This document shows, piece after piece, positions 11,178 through 22,569 of a DNA stretch of 64,000 nt. Made by a program: the position numbers and the translations under genes. The DNA is taken from NCBI GenBank assembly GCA_014706385.1, contig JACGZH010000011.1, positions 868,001-932,000 on the forward strand, given 5' to 3'. This DNA is from Phaffia rhodozyma (taxonomy: Eukaryota > Basidiomycota > Tremellomycetes > Cystofilobasidiales > Mrakiaceae). The stretch's first letter is position 1; each line of letters starts with the position of its first letter. Below the pieces are notes generated by a model that saw only the letters and a list, made by a program, of their open reading frames with translations, was not told the DNA's origin and made no database searches.

Positions 11178-12991
11178 TCAAGCTAATTTCGCCCTCTCCA
11201 ACGCCCTAGCTACCTTTCTCTGTTGGATCTCTAGCTTCGTGCGCTCCTGTTCTGCTTCCCACTCTGCAACCAATCTGATTTCCTCCTGGTCCAACTGCTT
11301 GTCCCTCTCTATCCACTGCCCAATCTCATGCCAGTATCTCTCCTGCGGCGTCATCTTTAATTTCCAATCGACGTATTCCTGCTTCTTCGCCATAAACTCC
11401 GCCTGCTCTTCCTCCGTCCTACTCAGCTTGCCGGGTGGCTCCTTCTTCGCCGTCGGTTCAGCCGGTCGAAGCCACCCGATATCATCCGTGCTCGTCGGAC
11501 GGAACAGATAGGCTCCTCGTTTAGAGTATGGAGAAATCGATGGTTGGAACCACGCAGGGGAATCCATCCGAGAGAGATCGACAGTCAAGATTGGCAGGTT
11601 GAAGAGTAAATCTTGGTATAGCAGTCGGTGGTCGGCCGGCAAGCCAGGATTCTTCTTTGATCTTGATGCTGGTATACGTCCAACCGAAGAGCTTGATCTC
11701 GAGGCTGATACCGCTGGTGTCGGTCGGCGGGGTGCGGTAGGTATTGGAAGAGTCAAATCAAGAGATCTGATAGGTTCCTTCTTCGGAGCAAGGTTTCCAC
11801 GCTTGACATCCTTCCCTGCTCTCAACTCTAACCAATGCAATACCTTTTCCCTACCACCGTCCCTATAGAACGACCATTCGATTCCCAACCTTCTTAATTC
11901 TCTCTCGACCACTCCGTCTTCCGTTTCTCCGTCTGCGGCTGACACTGGCGGCACACCCACAACACGAACGACGAGCGGAAACCGGGTGATCGGAAGTCGA
12001 CTGGTCTTGCCCACGGTGATTTCTCTGAAATGTTCCCTCCTCAATCTGACTTCTCTTATCGGTGCTAAGAACAGCCTGTTGGCCAGTTCAGGATCGCCAG
12101 GTTTCGCGTTGTCAGGCAGCGTCGGTGGAAAAGCCAACCACATCGGGCTGATCGATTTGTCCCTGAAGATCTTTGTCGACGATGTCAGAATAGATACTAA
12201 ACAAGGAGAGTATGTCGGTACGACTGTGCTTGGATCCGAAGGATCTATCGGCGGAGGCAACGGTGATCTCGAGGGAATACCCGGATTTAACACTCCTGGG
12301 TCAATAAAGGGCTGTTTGTGAGATGCACTTGCAAACCAGATCAAAAATACTTCCTTTTACATCCTCACATTCTCCTTTAAGGCGAGGAAAAAGACAAACT
12401 AGAAATAACTAAATAAATGAACCTACGCGAGAGACATCATGTCGGGCAGACCCACAAAGTCCGTATGCCGCGTCAATGGACCAGGAATACAACCTTGGAT
12501 GACCAGATACAGCTCTTTGGAGTCGTCGAAGTTCCTAACGCCCAAGATACGATACTTATCAGAGCGTGAGCATGATGGGATGAGCAGAAAGAGCGAAGTG
12601 GAAGATAGAGTGTGAAGGGAACATACCTTTCGAGCGCCTGCCAGTCGAGCCTCGATATCGTCCTCACGTGAAGCCGTTCTCTCGAGCCACGACCGGAATC
12701 GTATTCTCCACTTCTTTTTGAAGAAGGATCTGACATAAATGAAGAAGCAATGATAGAGAACAAACGCTGGTCTCAGCCAAGGGTCAACTATAGCAGACCG
12801 CGCTTCTTAGGAATACGCGAAAGCTGCAAGGCCAAGCAGAAGGAAAGAGATCGTCGAGACGAATAGACCAACCCAACGAAAGCGTCTTGATGAAGAGCCG
12901 CCGTTCTGAGAAGATGTCTATAAGTGGTTTTGAATGAAGATGTTCGGTTTAAGGGTATGAATGTATTGTATGATGTCCTGAATGTCGACAT
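11178..12991 (-). CDS. unrecognised protein, possibly mitochondrial
   Basis: Best-fitting model: exons 12991-12799, 12729-12627, 12534-12427, 12327-11178 (517 aa). The three downstream exons are well supported by phase; the first is tentative and the gene could start at ATG 12736 (MSDPSSK...). With the first exon, the N-terminus (MSTFRTSYNTFIPLNRT, many Arg/Ser/Thr, no acidic residue early) looks like a mitochondrial presequence. The core reads ISRLDWQALERNFDDSKELY then LVIQGCIPGPLTRHTDFVGL. The C-terminal 60 residues are a charged helix (MTPQERYWHEIGQWIERDKQ...) consistent with a coiled coil. A mitoribosome-associated role is conceivable but unproven; I cannot name the family. Confidence 0.6.
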
Positions 12992-13204
12992 AGCCGCCAG
13001 TCGGGTATATGTGTGTCGGATGCTGAGCGTCAAGCGTATGGACGGATTGATAATAATTTGGGAATAAGGAGTATCTAAAGTAGTGACGGAATTGTTTCAA
13101 CACTTTAATATTTTCCTTAAACTCAACTTCAACCTAAGCACACACATACATATATCAACACCTTTCACCTCGTTCGTTGACCGAGAGACATCTTGCGCAA
13201 TCCA

Positions 13205-14205
13205 ATGAGCCTCGCAGCTTCCTTAAAAGGTCTTATGAGACGTGTTCCTCAAGTGAGGCTTTCCTTTTTGCTTGGCTCGTTCCTTTCTCTTTTTCGTCGT
13301 TTGCTCATTTTCTTGTTCATCTGAAACTCTCCTCTCCTCTTCCTTACCCTCATTCTTAGCCAGTCTCAATAGCGACTGTCTCGGTATCACATCCCAGTCC
13401 TCACTTTCATGGAGCCACACTTTCTAGCTTGACATCTATCGCATTGGCACCATTACCTTTGGTGGCTTTCTCGATCAGGTTACCTTCGAGGTTGGCTTCT
13501 GCCCTCGATCCGATCGTTACTCCTTCGGCCTCTAATCCGGACTCGACTACACCGTCGTCAACAACAGCAGCAGCAGCAGCAGCAGCAGCAGTAGCAGAAT
13601 CAATAGAACTATCAAACACGAAACCAAACATTATCCTTCATTATCTATCTTCCTCTCAAACAGATTTGGCATCTTCCTTCGCCAAAGCTCTTCCAAGCCC
13701 TCCGGATCCGTCAAAACTTGGCCAAAGCCCAGGTGGCCCGATGGTCCCGAACCCGTTCAACATTCATAAACACAAGCTATCCCTCGAAGGGATCCCTATC
13801 CTCCAAGGTTGCGTCGGTGCGATCTCTTGTCGTGTGCTCGGTTCGGTCAAACTTTCGAGAGCCGGCCTATCAGAAGTAGGTTGGGATCTCGGTAGTCTCT
13901 CTCGATCGATCAATCCTGAAGGAGAGCACGAGCTGGACGAAAAGCTGGGAGGCGGGGAGGCATCGAGTGAGCTGTACGTGGCCGAGGTGATCAGGATGGA
14001 GGATTGTGACGGTCTGTCTGCTTCATCACCTTCCCTGTCGGCGCTCTCCTCGTCGTCGATACCAGCATCAGCATCAGTACCGTCACCTTCCTCTTCCCCA
14101 TCGGCAGCAGAAGGAGCGTCCGAACATAACGGATCAAGTTTGGGCTTACCGTTGGTCTATCACGACCAACGATATGTCAGTGTGGGTTCTATCGGGCGAA
14201 CTTGA
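13205..14205 (+). CDS. flavin-reductase-fold (FMN-binding split-barrel) protein
   Basis: Two exons: 13205-13252 and 13360-14205; 297 aa. Splicing joins MRRVPQ to PVSIATVSVSHP, recreating the family start (M-R-x-V/H-P-Q-P-V). The rest follows the flavin reductase-like FMN-binding domain: GATLSSLTSIALAPLPLVAFSI, then FNIHKHKLSLEGIPILQG..., then VLGSVKL and a final LPLVYHDQRYVSVGS strand. These proteins bind FMN and pass electrons from NAD(P)H. The domain carries low-complexity insertions: an eight-Ala tract coded by GCA repeats (about 13563-13600) and a Ser-rich segment near residues 220-260. The first exon is only 48 nt. It is divergent from the preceding minus-strand gene with a spacer of about 213 nt. 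Confidence 0.85.
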
Positions 14206-14736
14206 TTTTTTCTTCTCTTTCGAGTCCATCTCGCGTGTCTGTGTATCATCCCATCAGACTTGCTTTTCATTCCATTCGAGAGCAACAAAGCATCGAGTGC
14301 TCGAAAGAACACAACGAGATTGATCGTCGTGTGTAGGAAAGAAGATGTTATAGAGAGTGTCTGGGAACAGTAATAGAAAAAGTGGAGAGTCCTTGGGAAA
14401 GCGCGAAACAAGAGAAAGAAGAACAATCGCGCAGCGCGTTGGAAAAGAAAAGAGAAATCATCAGAGATAGATGACACACGAAAAAAAAGGAAGAAAGAAG
14501 ACAAATCAGAGCAGAAAATGGGGGATATGTCAAAGGTAAAAAGCGTGAGTGGCGATAGAAGAAGAAGAGAAAGGGGGAAAGATAAGAGATGCAAGAAAAG
14601 AGGGGTTGAAAATAAGAATGGGGGATCAACGGCCAGAGCAGATTCTAAGAAATTTCCTTTAATGGTATGAAAGAGGGCAGAAAGAGAAGAGGATAAAGGT
14701 GAGAGTAGATAGACAAGCAGAGGAAAGCCAAGAGTT
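14206..14736. other. convergent 3' intergenic region, purine-rich
   Basis: 531 bases between the flavin-reductase and ROT1 stop codons. Strongly AG-biased on the plus strand. The long antisense frame here is an Ser/Leu/Phe-rich product of that bias, not a gene. Confidence 0.6.
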
Positions 14737-15961
14737 TTAGACACTGGCAGAGTCCTCTCCGTAACCAGACAGCGCGACGGTAGGCAGCATGTTGGGCGGT
14801 CGAGCCTTGAGATACATTGGCGGTAAGGATGCTCCGTCAAACCGGGTCAGATGAAGGGCGTAGTTATGCTTGAATGTGTCCACCTTGATACTCCAGGCGG
14901 CGTACATCGTCTAACGATAATGGAACGGGCGTGTCAATTGACAAGCACTCGGTAAACAAGAAGGGAAAGTAGACGAACAGTCTGGTTGTAGGTCGTGATG
15001 ACATTTGTTACAGCGGAGCAAGGGTTCTGGACCTGGATTCGACCGTCTCCACTAAACGGCGAGAGAATGAGAGATCCGTTGGCGTTCATGTCGTAAACTC
15101 CATGAGTAAAGATGACGACCTGAGTTCCATAAGGAAGAAAGAAATAGGTTTAGGTCGATCTGTTTCGGCGGCAATGAGATGAGAAACTGAGTTCGGAAAG
15201 AAAAGTACATACCGCTTCGGCTGAAAGAGGATGCGGTAAGAATTCAAGTTCCAAATTGTCAGAACACATGAGATATCAAAAACATTTTCTGTCTCTCTCT
15301 TTAAAAGGAGACGTACCACAATTAGGAAGAGAAGCTGATGTGCAAAGATAGACATGAGCGGAAGACAGCGTGTCATGATGAGCAAAATCTATCCGTATGA
15401 GGAAAAACAACAACAACAGAACGTTACGTACCATTGGCATTGATCCGATACTGCGCTTCCTCATAGTATCCATCATTCGTGCTTAATCCCCATTGCGACC
15501 ATCAAAGTACGTCAGTTTCGATAGTTGATGATTCGAACAGTTTCTGTTTTTAAAAGGAAGAAAAGAGAAACTACATACAAGGATAGGGCAACGCCTGTAG
15601 TTGCCGGGTAGTTGAATGTGTACGTCAAAGGGTTCGCGAACCCGAGACCAGTTCCGACACCTCCGGATCCAGTCGACCATTCACCGAAGAGTGACGTGAC
15701 GTTATGACTGGACCTACGAAGAAGAAGAGTGGTGTCGTGTCGAAGGAAAGAAAGGGGAAAATGCAAGTCGCGAGGAGTCAGAGACTATAGTGGTGGATGG
15801 TTGAAGAAGATTCCTCTGGAGACTCACGATAGATCCAACGCAGCCGAGGCGAGTGAGGCACTGGCGAGAGCGACAAGGGAATGAGCGATGGTGCTTAACA
15901 CTAGAGGCAGGATGATAGAACAGGGTCGTCAGGTGATCATATTCGACATGATGCAGAGACT
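14737..15961 (-). CDS. ROT1: Rot1-like ER chaperone / cell-wall assembly protein
   Basis: Eight coding segments: 15961 (one base), 15900-15828, 15713-15579, 15481-15432, 15334-15317 (18 nt), 15220-15213 (8 nt), 15119-14979, 14910-14737; exactly 600 nt, 199 aa. Rot1 is an ER membrane protein needed for beta-1,6-glucan synthesis and protein folding. Family motifs appear in order: FGEWSTGSGGVGTGLGFANP, SLSFTNDGYYEEAQYRINAN, LPNC, FTHGVYDMNANGSLILSPF, DGRIQVQNPC and MYLKARPPNMLPT. The N-terminus (LSTIAHSLVALASASLASA) is a signal peptide. No ATG lies in the signal-peptide exon; the start seems to be A|TG across a 60-nt intron. The product ends about 20 residues after the PPNMLP motif with no C-terminal membrane segment, unlike yeast Rot1. 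Confidence 0.87.
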
Positions 15962-16669
15962 TGCAGAGCTAGAAGCAAGTTGCAAGTGGATATAAATGAT
16001 GGGTTGAAGCCAGTGTGTATTCCCAAAAATAAACAAAGCTGCGATACAGACTGTGAAGCCACTTCTGAGGCGATCTAGCAAGCCATCCTGCTGAACTAAC
16101 GAACTCTACTATAACGAGAGAACTTACTATCCGGAAAATTCTGATGGTGATATAATATGTGTATGCTCTCGTGTTTCTGATAGAGTTTTTGAGGGGAAAA
16201 CGACAGAAGAGAGCTTGAAGAGGCGATGCGTTCAAGGCTCTAAAAAGAGGCAAGGCGAGGCAGAGGGCGGAAGAAGTTGAGGGAGAGAAAAGGAGAGAGT
16301 GACTGGAGATTATCGGCTTTAACTGTCAAAGTGAAAGCGAAGAAGGAAGAAGGAAAGGTTTCTTTATTTCTCTCTTTTTAGAGACCTAGGGAGAGAGCAA
16401 GAAGAGCAAAGAGAGCAAAGAGGAGAGTCGTCTAAAAAGGAGTGTGTTCTAAAAGAGGGAGGAGAATGTTCGGGTGAAAGACAAGGCAGGAGGAAGTAAG
16501 GACTGGGCGCGTGGCTAGATTAGTCATCATTACACAGCTAGCAAAGGCACGTGTGTGGCAAGCTCCCCACCCAGTGTAAATTATCTTTTCTCTTTAAACT
16601 CGTGCACACTCATATCAGCACACATACACACAACCAACTCGACATACCCTACCCTGTACAGAATCTAAT
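15962..16669. promoter_or_regulatory. divergent promoter, ROT1 / NSA2
   Basis: About 700 bases between the two starts. A CACGTG site (16548-16553) sits about 120 nt upstream of the NSA2 ATG. The middle is AG-rich. Part of the left end will be ROT1 leader. Confidence 0.5.
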
Positions 16670-18536
16670 ATGGTATGTCGATTGATCTTGGAGCATAAAC
16701 TCATAGCATGTTCTATTGAGAATGCTGTTCTTGAGACTGCTCTTGTCAAATTCTCAGATCTGTAGAGCTAGACTGACAATGCTTGCCTTTATCCTCTACA
16801 CCTTGGCCCGACTTTCCTTTTCTTTCCGTCTAACAGCCTCAGGTGACGATTGATACTTCTCCCTTCTGTCTTGAACTGTTTGTACTGGAACAGTAAGGTA
16901 AAAGTATTTCACGCTAATCAATTTTACCCATTTTCCTCTTTCTCTTGACGCGATTACTGTGTTGACAGAACGAGTACATCGAAGAGTCCATCAAGCGGTA
17001 AGTCTCGACTCCACTTGTGTAGACCTTTTTGTTTTGTCTGAGAACTGGGCCTGATAGCTGTATCATCTTTCTTCGCTCTTTCTTTGGTTGCCTTCTCAAT
17101 CAGACATGGTCGTCAGATGGATGTAAGCTATCCACTTGACTGTTTCTCTGTGTTTCTGATCCGCGTCCTCATTCGTCTTGATATTCTCGTCTTCCACCGA
17201 TTTACAGCACGAGGAGCGAACGTGAGTATTTTGTAATCAAGCTATCGCATCATCGAACCTTGGCTCATCATTCTTGGTCTCTTGATTATACATCATTCTT
17301 CTTCCATACTCTCGATCTTCCTTCTGGCCCTCCTTCGATATGAACAAATAAATAAAAAAGTCGAAAGAGAGAGGCTCGTCAAGTCCACAAGTCGTCCCAG
17401 TACACCCAGAAGCTTCACGGTCTGAAGGCCAAGCTCCACCACGCCAAGCGACACTCTGAGAAGGTCCAGATGAAGAAGACGCTCAAGGCTCACGACGAGC
17501 GAAACGTCAAGCAGAAGGACGAGGGTGCTGTGCCGGAAGGAGCTTTGCCCACCTATTTGTTGGATCGAGAGGGTCAGAAGGTTAGTCTGATTCGTCTGAT
17601 TTCCAGGCATTTGGGAGTAGCGAGTAGCGAGTGGTGATCAAGAGGAGACACGATTTACGTTACTTAACCTTTGGTATCGTCTGATTCTTGGTTGGCTTGT
17701 GATGTCTCGTGAATAATCCTTCTAGGACGCCAAATCGTTGTCATCTGCTGTGAAAGAGCGACGAAAGGACAAGGCCGCCAAGTACTCGGTTCCTCTTCCT
17801 AAGGGTGAGTAAGGAAACAGAGATAGAGAGGGAGCGAACGCACGCGTGCGCGCATACATGTGCAGATGGAAAGAATGCTCGAGGTTCTGATCGACTTTTC
17901 ATCTCCTCATCTCACAACTTACAGTCCGAGGAATTGCGGAGGATGAGATGTTCAAGGTTCTCAAGTCCGGAAAGTCCAAGACCAAGCAGTGGAAGCGAAT
18001 GGTATCCAAGGCTACCTTTGTCGGTGAGGGTTTCACTCGAAAGCCCGTGAAGATGGAGCGATTCGTCCGACCTATGGCTCTTCGATACAAGAAGGCCAAC
18101 GTGACGCACCCCGACTTGAAGGCTACCTTCCAGCTCGCTATTCTCGGTGTCAAGAAGAACCCTCAGTCTCCGATGTATACCCAGCTTGGAGTCATGACTA
18201 AAGGAACGATCATCGAGGTCAACGTGTCTGAGCTCGGTTTGGTTACCACTGGTGGAAAGGTTGTTTGTGCGTCCTTTCTTGTTTTTTCTTCTTCTTGAAA
18301 GGTAGTGATGGATCGTGCGTGCGGGCGATTTTCTGACGCGTCTCGGTTCTGATGAATCTCACAGGGGGAAAGTATGCTCAGATAACAAACAACCCGGAGA
18401 ACGATGGATGCATTAACTCGATCCTCTGTGAGTTTCCTATATTTCATTATACTGCAGTTGTTTGCGACGATTTCGACTTTTCTTGCTGAACAAACATTTT
18501 TCTTCTTTGTGTGTCTGGCTGGTCTTAGTGGTTTAA
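16670..18536 (+). CDS. NSA2: 60S ribosome-biogenesis factor Nsa2
   Basis: Ten exons: 16670-16672, 16837-16842, 16969-16997, 17104-17122, 17208-17221, 17361-17580, 17726-17804, 17925-18266, 18365-18427, 18529-18536; 260 aa, the usual Nsa2 length. Nsa2 is a nucleolar/nuclear assembly factor of pre-60S particles, needed for 27SB rRNA processing. The spliced protein begins [23 protein letters not shown] and holds [61 protein letters not shown] and [14 protein letters not shown], all near-invariant in the family. Exon 1 is the ATG alone (ATG|GTATGT), exon 2 is six bases (Pro-Gln), and the last coding exon is eight bases. These are required to restore the conserved N- and C-termini. Confidence 0.95.
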
Positions 18537-19185
18537 TGTGTTCTCCGTTATCTTTCTTGGTTACCATCATCAGCACTCTTTGCGCATCTACATACGTCGT
18601 CTTGTGTTTCTTTCATCCTTTCTCTTCTTTCCAACAGGGTCTTTCCTCTTTATCTCTACTTTTCTTTTTTTTTTTTGTTTTTTTTTTTTTGGTTTTGTCT
18701 CTCTTCACCCCGTGGCGGACGTCATTACCTTTGCTTTTCATACAGTCCGTCTTTTGTACTTGTTTCAATCTAGATAGGGGATCTCGTTATGGATGCTTGT
18801 CCCAAAGAACAAGCGAGCGAACTGAAAGATCACCAGCAACAAATTCGTGCGCGTAAACAAATATGGCCTTCCTCTGTCTTCTTCAGAGACTATCAAGAAG
18901 TACGACGTCCTAGAACAAGGATTAAACAATGGACTACGATGTCGAAGGTCGAGCTATCTAGATTCTCACACCGGTCGTAGTAACGATACCAACACGCCAC
19001 GTGACTTCCGCGCGGACTCACGTAACCATGCACACGCCAGATGTGACTGTAACGCCTGAGGCTGTGACTGCTGCGCACGGACCCTGAAAATTTCCCTGGT
19101 CTTTCTTTTTTTTTTCTTGCTCTCTTTCTTTCTTCTCTTCCTCTCCAAGCCGTCGTCACCTTCGTCAACTTCAAGATCAGCAATC
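18537..19185 (+). promoter_or_regulatory. NSA2 3' region and eL33 promoter
   Basis: 649 bases. The left part is T-rich (runs of 10-12 T near 18665-18690). A CACGTGA site (CACGTG 18998-19003) lies about 190 nt upstream of the eL33 start, and a pyrimidine run (19100-19140) follows, a common context for ribosomal-protein promoters. Confidence 0.5.
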
Positions 19186-20076
19186 ATGGGATCCACTCGA
19201 CTTTACACCAAGGCCCGAATCACCGGACACAAGCGAGGGTTCGTTCGCTCTTGGCTGGATGAAATTTAGGGGGCGGTCGGTGTGGAACAAGAGAGGAAGA
19301 GAGAGAGGAGGGTGGGTTCGTGTGAAGAAGGACAAGCTATCGGAGACTGACTGGAGACTATCTTTTTCTTCTTGCTCTTGCTTTCTTGCAAACTCACAGA
19401 AAGCGAAACTCCCGACCCAACACCTCGTATGTATATCTGTCAAACGGATGATCCTTTCTTTACCCAAGCCCTTCCTGACCCTTTTGCCTTTTTTTTCCCT
19501 GTCCTCACAGTTTGCTCCAGATCGAGGGTGTTGCCGCTAAGGAGGAGGCTCAGTTCTACCTCGGCAAGGTTTGTAGCTTTATCATTTTCCTTCTTTTCGC
19601 TTCTTCTCTCCTTTGCATCACGCGTGCTTAATCCCGTCGATCTCCCAAATCCCTTCCACTAAAACTAACCCCCCAAATACAAAGCGAGTTGCCTACGTCT
19701 ACCGTGCTCAGCGGGAGATCAACGGATCTAAGATCCGAGTTATGTTTGTCCAATAGTTACTTCCTCTGGGAGTTGGCCAACTGCTGTAAAACCTTGGTAC
19801 CAACCACTCGCTGGGGGGCGTTTTTTTGGCCCCTTTTTTGTTTTTTTGAATTTTTTTCTGATGACACAAACAGCTGGGGACGAGTGACCCGATCCCACGG
19901 AAACTCTGGTGCCGTCAAGGCCAAGTTCCGAGTCAACCTTCCCGCTCGACTCTTCGGAGCTTCCTGCAGGATCATGCTTTAGTATGTGTCCTTCTCATTC
20001 TGTCGATTTGGTTGTCCTTTGCTGACTATGAACCTCGTTGATTTTTTTCCTTCTCCACAGCCCTTCCAACATCTAA
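19186..20076 (+). CDS. RPL33: 60S ribosomal protein eL33 (L35A family)
   Basis: Six exons: 19186-19238, 19400-19426, 19511-19568, 19685-19743, 19874-19981, 20061-20076; 106 aa, the family length. It is a structural protein of the cytosolic large ribosomal subunit. Order of motifs: [20 protein letters not shown] near the N-terminus, [57 protein letters not shown] and the C-terminal [13 protein letters not shown]. The fourth junction rebuilds Ile-Trp (AT|C TGG), and the last exon carries only 16 coding bases. Introns of 73-161 nt lie close together, as is common for highly expressed ribosomal-protein genes in these fungi. Confidence 0.96.
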
Positions 20077-20526
20077 GTTACCCTTTGATTTCTTTGGAAG
20101 TGTTTGCTTTGAGCTACTGAACGGGGGGATTATCGATGCGTAATCTTTTCGTCCTGGATTGATGAAGCAATGGCGTTTAGGCTTGAGAAAATGAAGACAG
20201 AGTAAATAAGAGCAAATCACCCTGTTGCCACTTGAGCAAAACAGACGTGCCATTATAACAAGAACATGAGAACCCATGGAGACATTAAGAAACAAGCACA
20301 AGCAGATCCGGTCAGCGTCAAGACGTTTGTAGCACTCAAAGTGGAGGAGAAACGGAAGAAAGAAACAAGGAGTTCGTTAGCTTACACAGCTTTCTAAAGA
20401 GAAGTCCAAAGGATCGACCTCTGGCCTTTCATTCTCTTACGTCCATCAAAGCCAGCTCCTCTCCAATCTTCAACGAGCTTAACAGTCCCCACGTTCGCCT
20501 TTCAACTTCAGAACTAGAAAGAAGCC
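20077..20526 (+). other. intergenic, eL33 3' region and next promoter
   Basis: 450 bases with no recognisable element; no CACGTG site. Confidence 0.45.
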
Positions 20527-21375
20527 ATGCCTCCTCTAATCGTTCCCAATTCGGTTCTGAGAAAACTATGGCCGTCACCTGAACGAATCAGCAAACTATT
20601 GGCTGAAAACCCGGGAACGATATTCGGGATTATCTCAAAGACGGGTGCATCGCCCAAGACGAGGACTTTGACAAGACTGTTTGAGCAAAAACACGAGAAG
20701 ACCGGCAAGGTATGTGTTCAGGATATCCGTATGGTCTTCATCGCCCTCGTGTTGGGTTGAGCATTGGACGTTAGAGAGAAGGATCAGGGAAAGGGGTGTC
20801 GTGCTAAACCTAAATGACTGATCCATTTCTTGATCCCTCTTTGTCTGCTCTCCTTCACACCTTCTTCCTCTACTCATATTGATTCCTTATCGGAATGTTT
20901 GTCACGTATGATGTTCTGGTACGATGTAATAATCCGTTCGGACAGATCACAATCGGAAAGACGGATATCATGATCCATGACCCATTAGAAGGTTCGTCTT
21001 CTGTTCCTTTCCCTTTTTCTCGTCTTGTCTTTTCATCAGGCTAGGGTGTCAACCTCTTTGAATTTCTTTCTATCATCATTCACGCTAACATGTTCCTTTT
21101 GTTGAATCTGATAATCCGCCCTTCTTAATGGTATCTTGAAACCTGCAGAAACCCGACCGGCTGATCAGATCCTCGCCCGGCCGATCGGTCTAATCTCCCT
21201 CAAGAAACGGTTTGCATTCGACTCGTTCGTTAAACGACAGATCAAGCCGGATGACGAGACCCGATGGTCGAAGATCCAGTCGGTCGAGAAAGAGCGATTG
21301 GAGGCCTTGGAGAGTGGAAGGGAGAGGAGAGCGGAGAGAGCTAGACAGTCCGGTGATGCATCGGCTTTGTCGTAA
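20527..21375 (+). CDS. small unrecognised protein, 151 aa
   Basis: Three exons: 20527-20709, 20946-20991, 21149-21375. Phases agree (0, then 1), and donors (GTATGT, GTTCGT) and acceptors (ACAG, GCAG) are good. The first intron is 236 nt, long for this window. I do not recognise the product. The N-terminus is MPPLIVPNSVLRKLWPSPER, then GIISKTGASPKTRTLTRLFE. The middle reads ITIGKTDIMIHDPLEETRPA. The C-terminus is a highly charged helix (EKERLEALESGRERRAERAR), probably a coiled coil. No signal peptide or membrane segment is seen. Small basic proteins with a charged C-terminal helix are common among organellar ribosome proteins, but that is only a suggestion. Confidence 0.65.
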
Positions 21376-22569
21376 AATAAATAAGAATAATTTCCCCCTT
21401 AAAAAAATCATTCCCTTTCTTGGGTCGCTCCAGTGTGCACGTATCTCTGATCGCAGAGTGGCTACAGAACAAACCACACGCGCTCTGAGTGGGGAGGAGA
21501 AGAAACTTTTTCAACTCGAGGATAGGGTCGTTCTAAAGAAACAGACGAACAACAGGCATCTTGGAACTGACCCAGTCTCGGTCTAGCAAGATATACTCTC
21601 GATCTTCATTTTTCTTTTCTTCAATCTTTGGAACCTGTCTATCATGTTGACATGCACGAAATCAACTGACACGGATGGACGAGAACTTTCTTACCTGCTG
21701 ATTGCTTCTTGTTTCTGATCTCTTTCCCCCGTTGGTTCGTTGATTCACTGACCGGCTGAATAGTCAACCGACAGACAGACTACTGATAAATATGCCAGAG
21801 AAAGGTCATTTGGATCTTTTCGCTCTGATCCTCCCCTCTTCTTTTTACTTCATCATATCATTGATCATCTCGACATATCATCCGCCAAAGGTTACATGAC
21901 TTGGAGTCAAGTATGGAAGGGTTTGATACGTTGTCCGTTTCATCTTCTTCCCTTTTTTCTTTTCGTACGATCAGAACCTCAAAGGAGCTGGCTCGACTGA
22001 CATTCATGAGGAGTTTCACCTTCTAATCTTTTCTAAAGACGCACCGTTCGTGCCCTGTACGACTGCAACTCAAAATCAAAGTCTTGAGAACTGAGTTCAG
22101 AGATTCTAGTGGAACGAAAGATGTATGCAGTGATGCTACGGGGGTGACTGGTACGCGACGAGGCGAGAAGGCAAGGGGAGAAGAACGTATCTAAAACAAT
22201 ACCGATAGAACTGAAAGCTAAAATGTTTGTCAGGGAGGACGTACATTGTAGTTGAACACTAATCATTCTTTCTCTTTTCTTTCTTGTTAAAGTATTGAGT
22301 ATTTTTGAAGCTTGAAGAAATCCACAAAGAAAAAAAAAAGAAATGATTCGAGATACAAGATCATGGCATATGGCTTTTATAGATACAGGTACATATATAT
22401 ATCATGTCCCAACCTCATTGGGTTTAGATAAGATTAGAAAGTTACATGACCCAAAGGAGAGCAACGGGCCGTGGGGAAAACAAAAAAGGAAAAGAGCAAA
22501 AGCGAAACAACTTCAACCAGGCGATTCTCCTATTCTATTCATTCTTTTTCTTTCCTATTTTCGATTTTT
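21376..22569. other. convergent intergenic region
   Basis: 1.2 kb between the stop of the 151-aa gene and the catalase stop. Short frames occur on both strands without splice or family support. I see no RNA gene or repeat. Confidence 0.5.

Noticed and set aside
12627..12736. Alternative reading FFKKKWRIRFRSWLERTAS in the 12.7-kb exon
   Set aside because: It looks protein-like, but its phase does not join the next exon; the MSDPSSKRSGEYDS frame joins correctly at both ends.
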